From NCBI GenBank assembly GCA_015680905.1, contig CM027384.1, positions 64,797,001 through 64,861,000 of the forward strand: a DNA stretch of 64,000 bases, read 5' to 3'. The notes beneath the pieces were generated by a model. It did not search any database. It was not told the origin of the DNA and saw only the letters and a list, made by a program, of their open reading frames with translations. This stretch comes from Coptis chinensis. Its lineage: Eukaryota; Streptophyta; Magnoliopsida; Ranunculales; Ranunculaceae. Of this stretch, positions 22,414 through 33,228 are shown piece after piece (within the stretch, counting starts at the first letter, position 1; each line of letters starts with the position of its first letter). The position numbers were made by a program, and so were the translations under genes.

Positions 22414-23596
22414 CTGGAAATGAGAGCTTGTGAGGCATCGACCTATCTGTCTGAAAAGGGGAACCATGCATCTTTGGAATTCTGCAGATTGTGTTGACTC
22501 CAGCATTTCTAATTCCCCAAGAAAGAGAACTTCATTTTGACAGTTGATAACTGGCGAGTACTTCAACAACCCCCTAATAACAGTATCTGCAAGCTTGTAA
22601 TCCTTCTCCACAAACTGGGTATGCAGTATGACAGCTGCTCATGGTAGAATGCAGCCGACTTAGGCTTATGTCCGTCTTTCATTGGAAGGGCAAATCCGTT
22701 GATTATGCTTCCAAGAATCTCCAACAACTCACCTATTCCACTATGCCTCTCAGTCTCAAATATGAAATGGTAGAAGTGTTGAGATTATAATCCCACACCC
22801 ACATCGGGTGTCTAAAGCCTAGCAAATCAATATACAAATCCTGGGGCCGCTCCACTTATCACCATTGGTTTTAGGTTGGATGCCCATATTCAATAAGAAG
22901 ATATTATTGATACCTCTTCTTATAAATGGGCAGTGCACCATGAACTTCCCATAGATTCGATGAAGGACAGTCTTCAAATACTCCCGTTCACAAGGATCCT
23001 CAGAATCAAACAGATCAAGTAGCTTCATAACAAAAGAATGATCAATATATCACTTTGCAATCTTCGTGTCGTGTCTGTCGAAACAGTGTCTCAATAGCAA
23101 TTCATAGAAAATTTGCAAATGCCCCCAAGAACGAATCGTCTTCCTCAGGATCACCACTTTCAATCCCAGTATTCTCATGTGAAGCCAGAGGCAGACACCA
23201 AAAGATATTAACTGAAACCATCCGAATAAGCTCTTCTTGAACAACCTCGGTAATTTTCCCCGAACCAGATTGTATAAAATCCACAATCTCAAGCAGCATC
23301 TAACGCTTAACCTCAATCTCTTTCTCTCTCGCACATTTCACCGTACCCCTAAAATCAAACACTACACTACATATCCTTAGCTTACTTACAAAGAAACAAG
23401 TTATGTCTATCTGAAATAGCCACATCTCTAAACAGAGGAAGTGTCTCAACAACAATAATACTCGAACCGAAACCTGGTAAAAGCCATACGCAGTAACCAC
23501 CCCACCTCCATTTGAAGTCGAATTCGATAAGCCATCACCACTAGTATCCGATTTCGAAAACGTCGTTTGCCCACGCTTTATAATCTTATTACACAT
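22414..23596 (-). pseudogene. PP2A regulatory subunit B' (B56), alpha/beta type, decayed
   Basis: B56 subunits target protein phosphatase 2A to its substrates. The start at 23596 gives MCNKIIKRG, like the M-x-K-K-I-M-K-G-G start of plant B' alpha/beta; an upstream ATG at 23614 adds six less typical residues. Recognisable blocks are [103 protein letters not shown] and [19 protein letters not shown]. The last is [20 protein letters not shown], followed by a GTTGGG donor at 22413. Breaks include several frame changes (near 23300, 23090-23040 and 22620-22640) and loss of about 14 residues after the GFALPMK block. A 119-bp LTR insertion follows INNIF. The final exon is absent. This is a dead gene, still close to its family. 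Confidence 0.85.
22777..22895. mobile_element. Short TRIM-like solo LTR in the B56 pseudogene
   Basis: 119 bp with TGTTGA at the left and TCAATA (one change from TCAACA) at the right. It is flanked by a perfect 5-bp duplication AGAAG (22772-22776 and 22896-22900) and interrupts the B56 coding region after INNIF. It carries the CCACACCC / CCCGATGTGGG-type motif common to short plant LTRs. Fossil, without coding capacity. Confidence 0.75.
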
Positions 23597-24099
23597 CTCC
23601 CCCCACCACTTCAATAACCCCTAATCCTAAAATCTCAAACTAATACCCTTTTCAATACAGTCAATTCAAACCCCTAGAAACTTAACTACTCTACTCAAAT
23701 CAGTAATTCTGAACTTGGGCTTCTATTTAATTTGAGTACAACTGTAAGCACAAACTAAAAGGTGCACAAATTAGTGAAAAAATGTACCTTTTTTTTTAGT
23801 GAGATCTGGTTATTGGGAGACCATCAGTGAGTAGTTGGAGACATGTTTAGAAATTGATTCATGGATTGGGTAATAACGTAAGATTGATTTATGGAGATTT
23901 TGTGATCATTGGAGGAAAAAAAGAGAAGATTGAGACTTTGGACGGTGAAAGAGGGAGAGAAGAGAAGGAATTGCGATATAAAGTAAATTCGTTGTTTTGA
24001 GTTTTTGTTTACCGTTTTTTTTGCCTTGTCTCAATTATATGGAATTGTTTTACCACAAATCAAAAATATAGAAATTGAGAACAGCAAAATATAGAAAAA
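23597..24099. other. Upstream region of the B56 pseudogene; no gene seen
   Basis: Presumed former leader and promoter of the minus-strand B56 gene, bordering on the 3' end of the FLA gene. AT-rich, no coding sequence. Confidence 0.4.
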
Positions 24100-24205
24100 A
24101 ATACAATACAATTAGTCAATTAGTGTCTCCCGCTACCGTGTATAACCACACGTCATCTGAGTCCTTGTATGCCTCAACTTCATCTATTCTACCTAATGTC
24201 AAGGC
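24100..24205 (-). pseudogene. Putative 3' end of the split FLA gene
   Basis: Minus-strand sequence here continues from the FLA segment at 29820-30177 across the Copia B insertion, with matching flanks AAGGC/AGGGC. It stays open for about 30 codons (GRIDEVEAYKDSDDVWLYTV) in a frame shifted from the FAS1 part, then stops. I take it as former FLA C-terminal or downstream sequence; the assignment rests on position only. Confidence 0.4.
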
Positions 24206-24908
24206 TGTTGGGGTTTATACCAATACCAATCAATTCCCCCACTACACATATAATTTGTATTTGAACAATAACCACTCCAATCAACAATCTAAATATTCTC
24301 TACAACCAAACTAACATGTCAAACTCGCTGAACAACTATTAACAACAAATAATAATGTAAAGCAGTAAAAACAAATCACAACACAAAGATATACCGTGGT
24401 TCGGCCAATGGTGCCTACTTCCATAAGAGCTTGTCCTTTTATAAAGTGGAAAGGAAGATTATAATCACTCCTCGCAGTCTCTCACCTTACTAGATCACTT
24501 CTTTCTCTCTACAGGGTTGTATCTCCGTAAAGGTTATCTCTCAATCTTGATAGCTTTCAAGATTGGGTTTTCTCTGACGTCTGTGTTGTCTCTCGTGTGT
24601 TAGGCTTTGCCAAAAACCCAAACATATAGTGCCAAATTCATGGTTCCACAAAAATAGAATCCTGCCAAAATAGGCATGGGTGCGGGGAGCGCTTAGACTT
24701 GTCTTTGGCGGGCGCTGCACGCGCTCTTGCCTTGGATGATGTTCGATGTTCAGCGAGCGGCGGCGGCTTTGCCTTGGACAATGTCCAGGCACTTTAGCGG
24801 CTGGCGCTTCCGAATGGCGGTATGTGGAGGGCGGTTAATGCGCTCTTGTTTTTCCACACAAGCTGAACTGATTTCTCTCCTCTCCTCATGTGAGGGATAA
24901 CTCCAACA
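24206..24908 (-). repeat. 3' LTR of Copia B
   Basis: It aligns with 29083-29819 and with the Copia A LTRs. The GC-rich block (24680-24840) is shorter and rearranged relative to the 5' LTR. Confidence 0.9.
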
Positions 24909-24929
24909 ATCTCCCCCTCCCGAATAATG

Positions 24930-27540
24930 AGGGGGGATACCTCCATGCAATTTCCAAATCAACAGGAGGAGTCTGCTACCATTCCGGCAGTAGCACAACA
25001 AACATCAAACTTATCTTTTGGTAAGACTTTGATTATCATATCCGACCCATTCTTGTCAGTATGGATCTTCTCGATACACAAATGCTTGTCTCCGAGTACT
25101 TCTCTAATCCAATGATAACACACGTGTATGTTCTTGGATCTAGAATGGAAACTCGGATTCTTGCTCAAATGGATGGCGCTCTAACTGTAACATAGAATTA
25201 CAAACTGTTTTTGCTTTAGCCCTAGTTCGTCGAAGAACCTCTTCATCTATAGTATCTCTTTGCAATACTTAGTGGCTGCAATATACTCGGCTTCTGTAGT
25301 GGAGAGGACAACACACTTTTGCAACTTTGATTGCCAAGAAATTGTTCCCCCTGCAAAAGTAACCACATAACCGGAGGTGGACTTCATCTAGTCAACATCA
25401 CCTGCCATGCATGTTTGCATTAGTCTAGCCTTCAAGTAAGGGCTTACTTCCACCAAAGCACAAATACAATTTGGAAGTGCCCTTGAGATATCTCAATATC
25501 CACTTAACACCTTCCCAATGCTCCTTCCCCGAATTTGACAGAAATCGGCTTACAACACCAACGGCGAAAGCAATATCCGATCTCGTACACACCATTGCAT
25601 ACATCAAGTTGCCCACTGCGGATGCATAATGAATCTTTTCCATCTGACTCTGCTCATGCTTACCCTTTAGACACATCTTTTTGGTCATGCAGAACTGGCC
25701 ACCAAGCGGACAACTGACTGGCTTCGCTTGATCCATGTTGAATCTTTTTAACACCTTCTCAATGTAGCTTTCTTGAGAAAGCCACAACTTCCCACTCTTT
25801 CTGTCACGAGTGACCTACATCCCAAGTATCTGCTTTGCTTAACCCAAATCATTCATCTCAAAGGACTTACTCAAGTCTTTCTTCAGCTTGGATATCTTGT
25901 TAATGTTTGGGCCAACTATCAACATATCATCCACATACAACAAGAGTACTATGAAATCCCCATCTAGAAATCTCTGAACAAACACACAATGATCGGAAGC
26001 AAACTTCTTGTATCCTTGCTTCACCATAAATGAATCAAACTTTATGTACCACTATCTCGGTGCTTGCTTCAACCCATACAAGCTCTTTATCAGCTTGCAT
26101 ACTAGGTGCTCTTTGCCTTTGACCTCAAACCCCTCTGGCTGGTCCATGTAGACATTTTCTTCAAGGTCTCCATGAAGAAAAGTTGTCTTAATATCTAGCT
26201 GCTCAACCTTTAGGTTCATACTTGCGGTTATACCCAATATCACCCAGATAGAAGTCATCTTCACTACAGGAGAGAAAATCTCATCAAAGTCAATCCCTTT
26301 TCTTTAACTGAATCTATTCACAACAAGGTGAGCTTTGTGCCTTGGGTGAGGATTGTTCTCCTCATGCTTGACTTTATATATCCACTTATTCTTGAGAATT
26401 TTTCGTCCTTGCAGTTTCTTAACTAACTCACAAGTGTGATTCTTATGCAAAGAATCCATCTCGTCATGCATGGCCTTCAACCACTTCTCTTTGTCTGTAC
26501 CTTCAAGTGCCTCTTGATAGTACATAGGTTCTCCACCATTCAATAGTAGAACGTACGTATGTGGTGGATACCTGGTTGAAGTTAGTCTCTTTCTGTTTGA
26601 CCTCCTTGCCCCATCTACTGGTGCCTCAGGAGGATGCACTTATGCTTGCTCTAGTGGTGGTTCATGCACTTCATCTGCATCTTCTATACCAATAGGTTAT
26701 ATCCCATCATGAGCAATAGGATTCTTATAATGAGCTTCAAACTCATGGTTCTCTGTATTCTCAATGCCTTCTGCATGTTCCACAGTAGGAACTTCTAGTT
26801 TTGAATCAACAAGATCATTGGTGAAAGCCTATAGCTTCTCACCCTCCTCAAAGTCTGCTCGGTTTGGTCTTCCAAGAACACAACATCTCGACTTCGGATT
26901 ATCTTCTTGTTAATCGGATCATAGAGTTTGCAACCAATTTTTTTATCTCCATAACCCAGAAAAATGCACTGCTTAGCTTTGTCATCAAGCTTGAATCTCT
27001 CATCCTTCGGAATATGCACAAATGCTTTGCACCCAAATACCCTCAAGTATCCATAATCAACATCTCTACCTAACCATACTCTCCTGGATAATCACTATTT
27101 AGAGGCTTTGATGGTGATAGGTTGATCACATGTACGGCTGTACGCATTGCTTCTACCCAGTAGGTTGTAGGTAGCTTAGAGTGAGACAACATGTATCTCA
27201 TCCTCTTTACAATGGTATGGTTCATTCTCTCTGCTATTCCATTCTGTTGCGGTGTCTTAGGAACGGTCTACTCATGATGAATCCCATGACTCTGGCAATA
27301 CTCTTCAACAACTTCTTTGTCTCTCTTTTCACCATGCTATGGAATTTCTCAAACATGCCAAGTACTTCATCCTTGGTCTTCAGACTATATGCCCATACCT
27401 TTCTTGATGCATCATCAATGAAGGTCATGAAGTATAAAGCTCCCCCGTGAGACTTCACTTTTATAGGACCACATAAGTCTGTGTGCACTAGTTCAAGGAC
27501 ATTGTCCTTTTTGTGAGATAGGAATCTTTGGAAAGACACC
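24930..27540 (-). pseudogene. Copia B integrase, reverse transcriptase and RNase H remnant
   Basis: The integrase core (VHTDLCGPIKVKS, FIDDASRKVWAY) begins at 27540, with its C-terminal part (MRVFGCKAFVHIP, CIFLGYGD) to about 26800. Reverse transcriptase follows (WLKAMHDEMDSL near 26500, VEQLDIKTTFLHGDLEE and MDQPEGFEVKG near 26150, LLLYVDDMLIVG near 25930). RNase H comes last (25425-24950: YHWIREVLGDKHLC). A fossil with several breaks. Confidence 0.85.
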
Positions 27541-27548
27541 TTGTGTTA

Positions 27549-28961
27549 CTATCCTACCAAATAGTGAGCACATGTATTTAAATGTGTACCTTTAATGTCT
27601 CGCAAGGCCTTTTGCTTAGCAAGAACTTTCATCCCTTTTATGCCCATATGACATAGTCTCTTGTGCCACAGTTCGGAGGAAGCTTCTTCTTCTACCGCAT
27701 TCACTTCTTCTTTACACAAACTAGCCTGCATTTTGTAAAGAGAGCAAGTTTTCTTCCCTCTGGCTGCTACAATAGAACCTCTACTCAGTTTCCATACCCC
27801 GTTACCAAACGAGTTTACAAAGCCATCATCATCTAATTTCCCAGCTGAAATTCGGCTTAGCCGAATGTCAGGGACATGTCTTACATCCTTGAGTGTCAAG
27901 GTGTAGTCGACATTGGTTTCTACATGAATATCTCTAATGCCTATAATATTCGAGACACCACTGTTACCCATCTTCACTTCACTATATTCACCACAGCTGT
28001 AGGTAGTGAAGAATTTCCTATGCGGTGTGACGTGATAGGATGCTCCTGTATCTATCACCCACTCTGTATCCTGGCATGAGGTACTAAGATAGCACACACC
28101 ATAATCTGACATAATTCCCACTAGGTCGTCCACTAGTGCGGTAGTATCTCTGCCTGTGTTTCCGTTCCTCTGCACCATGTCTTCATGTACACAGTTATTC
28201 TTCTCATCCCTCTTCAGTGTTCTGCACTCATATATGAAGTGACCCTTGGTGGCACAATAATAACATTGCCTCTCTGCCTTAAGAGTTCTAGCTTCACCCA
28301 TAGATTTACTTCTGTCATCACCTCTAGAACGAGATGGTTTTCTATTTCTACATCTCCCCCGTTTCTCTGTGACAAGGGTCTCTAAGTGAGAGGAGCTACC
28401 TTTTGAACTCCTTCTAGTCTCCTCATTCAACAAAGACACAGTAGCCATCTCCATGGTAACGATTCTATCTTTAGCTGCTCCGTGTAAAGAGATTGCTAAC
28501 GTCTCCCAACTTTCGGGTAGAGAGCCTGATATAAATAAAGCCTCAACTTCGTCTCCCAAATTAATCTTCATCAAATGCATCTGATTGATGGTATTCTGTA
28601 CTTTGTTAAGATGCTCAGACATTGAAGAACCTTCTTGGTACTTCGTGTTGGCAAACTTCTTAACGACCAACACTTTGTTTCCACCCGACTTCCTCTCATA
28701 GTGGTATTCGAGTTTCTTCCACAAGCCAAAAGTTGTAGTCTCTTGGGATACATGGTGAAAGACACTGTCGTTAATCCACTGTCGAATGTACCCAATTGCT
28801 TTTCTGTCAAGCTTGCTCCACTCAGCCGCAGCAACCGTTTTCGATCTTTCTCCTCCATTCTCAATGGGTAGTGCCAAGTCCTTGCAATAAAGCAAGTTTT
28901 CCATCTTGGCTTTCCAAATGGTGTAGTTATTCCTATTCAGACTCGTCATGCGAGTGTTCAC
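27549..28961 (-). pseudogene. Copia B gag, protease start and gag-pre-integrase region
   Basis: A 470-codon open stretch: gag N-terminus (NNYTIWKAKMENLLYCKDL), UBN2-type core (MSEHLNKVQNTINQMHL), zinc knuckle (CYYCATKGHFIYEC), protease motif (WVIDTGASYHVTPH) and gag-pre-integrase (ELWHKRLCHMGIKGMKVL). It is the longest open piece of this family in the window. The element as a whole is not intact. Confidence 0.85.
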
Positions 28962-29070
28962 AAAATTGTCCTTCTCTACAAGTTATTTAAACTCAAATCT
29001 TCTCTCAGGAGTTTTGTCAAACACCTTCCGACCAAGATTTGGATAATACGCTAGGCTAATCTAACCAAGG

Positions 29071-29082
29071 CTCTGATACCAC
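29071..29082 (-). other. Primer binding site of Copia B
   Basis: CTCTGATACCAC on the plus strand is the complement of the tRNA-Met-type site and lies against the inner edge of the 5' LTR. Confidence 0.85.
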
Positions 29083-29819
29083 TGTTAGGGTTTATACCAA
29101 TACCAATTGATTCCCCTACTATACAGATAACTTGTATTTGAACAATAACCACTCCAATCAACAATCTAAATATTCCCTACAACCAAACTAAAATACCCAA
29201 CTCACTACACAACTATTAACAACAGATAATAATGTATAGCAGTAAAAGCAAACCACAACGCAAAGATATACTGTGGTTCGACCAATGGTGTCTACTTTCA
29301 TAAGAGCTTGTCCTTTTATAAAGTGGGAAAGAAGATTACAATCACTCCTTGCAGTCTCTCACCTTACTAGATCACTCCTTTCTCTTTACAGGGTTGTATC
29401 TCTGTAAAGGTTACCTTTCAATCTTGATAGCTTTCAAGATTGGGTTTTCTCTGACTTCTGTGTTGTCTCTCGTGTGTTAGGTTTTGCCAAAAACCCAAAC
29501 ATATAGTGCCAAACTCGCAGTTCCGCAAAAATAGAATCCTGCCAAAATAGGCATGGGCGCGGGGCGCGCTTGGACTTGTGCTGAAATGGGTGCGGGGCGC
29601 GCTCTTGCCTTGGATAATGTCTAGGCACTTGAGCGCGTGGCGTGCTTCAGATTGGCTTGTGGAAGGCGTGTGGCGCGCTCTTGCTTTGGACGATGTCCAA
29701 GCACTTTAGCGCGGGGCGCGCTCCAGAATGGCTTGTGGAGGGAGCGGTGCGCGCTCTTGCTTTACCACACAAGCTGAACTGATTTCTCTTCTCTCCTCAT
29801 GTGAGGGATAACTCCAACA
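29083..29819 (-). repeat. 5' LTR of Copia B with internal GC-rich repeats
   Basis: 737 bp. Between about 29550 and 29760 a unit containing GCGCGCTCTTGC(C/T)TTGGA, then GCACTTNAGCGCG, occurs about three times, making this part a local GC-rich repeat array within the LTR. Confidence 0.9.
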
Positions 29820-30177
29820 AGGGCTGGCACTGGGAAAACTCCACCACTTCTTCCATCAAATACTGAATGTGGAAACGACAAGAAAATACTGTGGACTACA
29901 ATCTTGAGATTATAAACCACATCAACCATTTTAATAGTTGCATGATTGATCCTAATCATCTGACCAATAGTACCATTTCCACCTGTGGTTACCATCAAAC
30001 TTTGACCAGGATCAAGAGTTGGTAAAGTGGTCCCAGTTGGTAACCTCATTAAATCATAGCTCAACATCATCTAATTAGGAACAATATGGAAACAGAAGTT
30101 ACTCAAATAAGCATGACCAGCTGAGAAGATGGATGCATGACCACCTGAGAAGATGGATGCATGACCCCTGAGAAGAT
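29820..30177 (-). pseudogene. Split FLA gene: second FAS1 domain (C-terminal part)
   Basis: The minus-strand reading starts with three degenerate copies of a HASIFSGG-like unit. It then gives YLSNFCFHIVPN, a stop, and MMLSYDLMRLPTGTTLPTLDPGQSL. VTTGGNGTIGQMIRIN and MVDVVYNLKIVVHSIF follow. The last two match the conserved H2 region and beta strand of fasciclin domains (the GV-x-I-x-x-x-D-V-x-x-x-x-x-x-VHGI pattern). It is bounded by the solo LTR at 30178 and Copia B at 29819. With the pieces at 31690-31983 and 50142-50844 it makes up one two-domain FLA19/20/21-like gene. Confidence 0.75.
30112..30177. repeat. Minisatellite of 22-24-bp units at the solo LTR insertion site
   Basis: The unit CTGAGAAGATGGATGCATGA occurs three times in tandem, the last copy cut by the solo LTR. 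The continuation AAGATGGATGCATCATCC follows the LTR at 31690. In the gene this is an expansion of an Asp-Ala-Ser-Ile-Phe coding unit. Confidence 0.85.
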
Positions 30178-31689
30178 TGATAAGCTCCAAAAACTGTAAT
30201 ATGAAACCCCATTGAGACATATAAATTTGGTTAATTATGTGTTTAATAATCATGAAATAAATATATTTTCATACTTTTGCAGGTATTCGCAGTAAACATG
30301 AAAATATTGGTTAAACCTGCGTTAAAGCACGGGGAACGACGTATATATGAATTCTTCCAAATCAGCCATGTAAAGCCCAACAAATCCGCACAGAAGCATC
30401 AAACTTCTGAAGCTCTTACCTTTTGAACCAGGATTCTGAATGTGACAAGTGAGCTGCTCAGACAATCGGGGCGATGAACTCTATGCACAGGCGTGAAGTT
30501 GTAAAATTGCCAAAAGACCGGATTGCCACTGGACTGCACATGGACCCACTATACGGGCCGGCAAGATTTGATGAGTCATCAATCATGGAGCATGTCAAGA
30601 CAAAAATGCCAAATTATTGGTGCAAAGTTGACACCTTGCATGTAATTAATTAGATTAGGTGTTAATAGTAAAAAAAAAAGGCCAGGTGTCACTTTGTTTT
30701 AATGTGGTGGATAAAAATGAAGTAAATGTGGTTTGATGTTTCACGTGGGAGGAAATGAGATTTCTCTCAAATGGAGAAGAAAACAAAACAAGGGGGACAA
30801 TCCATTTACTCCCTTGACTTCTTTTCTTTTACCATGTATTATTTTAGTTCCTTAGCTTTAGTATTTTTTTTAGTTTTTGGTTTTGGAAAAAAAAAGCTTG
30901 TAATAGTTTTAATGGAGGAAACCTTGTGTTCCTCTTGAAAAATTCTCACTTCTTCATGCAAGTGAGTTTATAAATAGATAGTTTCTTCTTTTTGCTCTCT
31001 CTCTTTTTACATTCCACACTTGTTTTAGTTTTAGCCCAAGGATCATGAGCTAAACCTTCCCTTTGTGGGGAGTTAATAACACTCATGTGAGGGAAAAGTC
31101 TTGTTATTTGGTTTAGTAAATGTTAAGAAGAACAAGTAGGCCTACATCCTATCCCAAAATGATAGTTGGTGTAGAGTCTAGTTAGGGATCAAGTGATGAG
31201 CTTAGAGATAAATCATTACTTGGTTCCTTATGCTAGCATGTATGAGCTTAGAGATGAGTCATATTTGTTAGGGATCAAGTTTTCTTTTAGTAGAACTTGT
31301 CTATGAGTTCTAAGAAGATTTTAATGCACTTACTAAAATCAAATAACAAAAGTATCTTCACATGAGGAGAATTAACTCTCCACTTTTGTTTTAGTAAAAT
31401 TTTATTGCGTCTTAGTTGCATGATTTCGTAACTTAATATTTTTAATTTTTGTGTAGTAAAGAAACCAAATATTTAGTATTAATATAATCATATTTAAACT
31501 TACTCGTTAGTTCCCTAAAAGAGTAAAAACCAAGTTCTAAGTGGTCCTAGAATTTAGGTTGGTTCGAATCCTTACTCCAAACTATATGAACACGAAGATC
31601 GTGAGTAAGAAAAATCTTTGAATTCGCACTTTCGCCAAAGAAGATATTCAAATCTCTATCAAAGCAAAAGGCAAAATTTTTGAATATCA
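30178..31689 (+). mobile_element. Solo LTR in the FLA gene, same family as 2632-4495
   Basis: It begins TGATAAGCTCC and ends GAATATCA, with a perfect 5-bp duplication AAGAT (30173-30177 and 31690-31694). Its first 120 bases match the minus strand start of the solo LTR in Copia A (TGTAATAT, TTAATAATCATG, CTTTTGCAGGT). A TATA-like TTTATAAATAG lies near 30968. No coding capacity. Probably Ty3/Gypsy. Confidence 0.75.
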
Positions 31690-31983
31690 AAGATGGATGC
31701 ATCATCCAAAGCAAAAACAGTCATGTTTTGGAGATTCACTATTTCTGGATACTTGGCTTTCAATGCATGCTATAAAACACTGAACCCATTGTTATGAAGA
31801 CGAAGCATAACATTTTTCAACATCAATCTCATTAAAGCAGGAGAAGTGTTTTGAGGATTATTTGATGATTGTGATGAAGAAGAAATTGTAGTAGTTCGAT
31901 TGTTGTTGTTATCAGTTTATGTTGGAGGAGGAAACAAGAGTGAATTCATCCGTTCAATGTTACATGAAAACGGAGACAGAGGA
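31690..31983 (-). pseudogene. Split FLA gene: linker and start of second FAS1 domain
   Basis: The minus strand continues the first FAS1 piece (50142-50844) across Copia C: PFSCNIERMNSLLFPPPT, a stop, then a serine/threonine/asparagine-rich linker. ALMRLMLKNVMLRLHNNGFS follows, then a stop. Next is ALKAKYPEIVNLQNMTVFA, then LDDASIF, which is the H1 region of a FAS1 domain (the T-V-F-A-x-x-D pattern). The frame is kept across the insertion, so the stops are separate mutations. The cell-wall proteins of this family are secreted glycoproteins. Confidence 0.75.
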
Positions 31984-32588
31984 TGTAGAGAAAAAAGGGT
32001 GTTTTGTGCTTTTCTCGTGTAAGGCGCACCCTGCGCTTGGATTTGCTTGGCAAAGGGTGCAGATCGCGCTCATGCCTTGGTCGAACTCCAGAAGCTTCAG
32101 CGCACCCTGCGCTCCCTTTTGCTTGGACAAGGGCGCGGGTTGCGCTCCACCATATTTCAACACGAATTTGACTTATTTCGAAAGTTTTATGAAATAGTAT
32201 AAATATAGGTTTTTTCTGTAGAAACCTAACTTAACAAAAAACTAAGAAAGAGAGAGATTATAAGAGAGCAATTCTTTGTGAGTTGTGTGTTCATTCTTTG
32301 GGAGTGAATTGAGAGACTTGTAATCTGTTACTCCGGACATCAAGGAAAGCTTGGAACTCGCAGTGTGGACGTAGGCAAATTGCCGAACCACGATATATCT
32401 TTGTCTTGTGGTTTGTTCTCATTTACATTAATTGTTTTACTTTATATGCTTGCTATTTGATATTGAGAAGTGTTGGGATATTACTTGGAGGGTGTTGAAG
32501 TCTTGTCTAGTGAGAAAGATCGATCCTTGTGTAGGATTGATCTATTTGTTGTGGATAACGTTGTTTCCGCATTGCCCTATTAACAACA
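31984..32588 (+). repeat. 5' LTR of Copia C
   Basis: 605 bp. It has a GC-rich block (32020-32155) with CGCGCTCATGCCTTGG and a TATA box TATAAATA at 32198-32205. Its sequence family is different from the Copia A/B LTRs. Confidence 0.92.
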
Positions 32589-32590
32589 AT

Positions 32591-32602
32591 TGGTATCAGA
32601 GC
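32591..32602 (+). other. Primer binding site of Copia C
   Basis: TGGTATCAGAGC two bases past the LTR; complementary to initiator tRNA-Met as in most plant Copia elements. Confidence 0.9.
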
Positions 32603-33228
32603 CGATGGTTTGGCTGGGACAAACGACACAGATCATGTAGAATTTGAAGACGAAGTCATTCAAGGTGGAGCCGCCAATGATGGCGCAACTCAGATGGAGT
32701 TGCTTCCCTGTACACACTATGACGCTCTTAGAAGTCGTGGATGCTCGAGAGAGTGTACCCCGAGTGGAATCCAATGACATGGAGTGATCTTCGAGGTGGA
32801 GCTTGTCCTCTCGACACCTACAAAGTCTGGCATGATATTGTGCAATGGTGATGAACAAATGAAGATCCTTGGATTTTGGTTCAAGGTGGAGATTGTTGGG
32901 TATTGTGAAACTGAAATCTTATAGTCCCACATGGGAGAAGAAATGAGTTCATCATGGGTTGATAAAGTGGGAAGCTCACTAACTAGTACCGAGGCCTTTC
33001 CGGATAAAACCCCAGCCCAAGCCCAATGGGTGGTTAAGTGGGGGACAATATCGGTACTAAGTTATCCCATTGGCATAAGGCCTGAGGTCAGGCTGTATGC
33101 CAGTCCCTATCAAATCTGGGATTTTGAGTTTTGGTAGTGAACCATAGTGCTCGAAATTTGTGTAGACAAGGTGTTCGATAAAATTCCGAAGTGATATTGT
33201 TTTTGGGTTATTGTGTGTAACTTGAAAA
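32603..33228 (+). other. Long leader of Copia C with an extra repeat-like segment
   Basis: Over 600 bp separates the primer site from gag. The middle (about 32890-33150) contains TATAGTCCCACATGGGAG and sequence unlike the rest, resembling short dispersed plant repeats with a TCCCACAT motif. I see no coding region. Whether this is a normal leader or a small insertion is not clear from one copy. Confidence 0.5.

Larger units (their letters stand above)
24206..29819 (-). mobile_element. Copia retrotransposon B, same family as Copia A, inserted in the FLA gene
   Basis: LTRs lie at 29083-29819 (5') and 24206-24908 (3') with TGTTGG...AACA ends. The flanks AAGGC and AGGGC form a target duplication with one difference. 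The primer site (complement CTCTGATACCAC, 29071-29082) and a purine tract beside the 3' LTR (24909-24921) are present. Gag, protease, integrase, reverse transcriptase and RNase H follow in Copia order. It is more complete than Copia A, but broken in several places. The LTRs have visible substitutions and a length difference in the GC-rich part, so it is not a fresh insertion. Confidence 0.9.

Noticed and set aside
29550-29760. GC-rich repeats considered as a CpG island promoter of a host gene
   Set aside because: They lie inside the Copia B LTR and recur in its other LTR.
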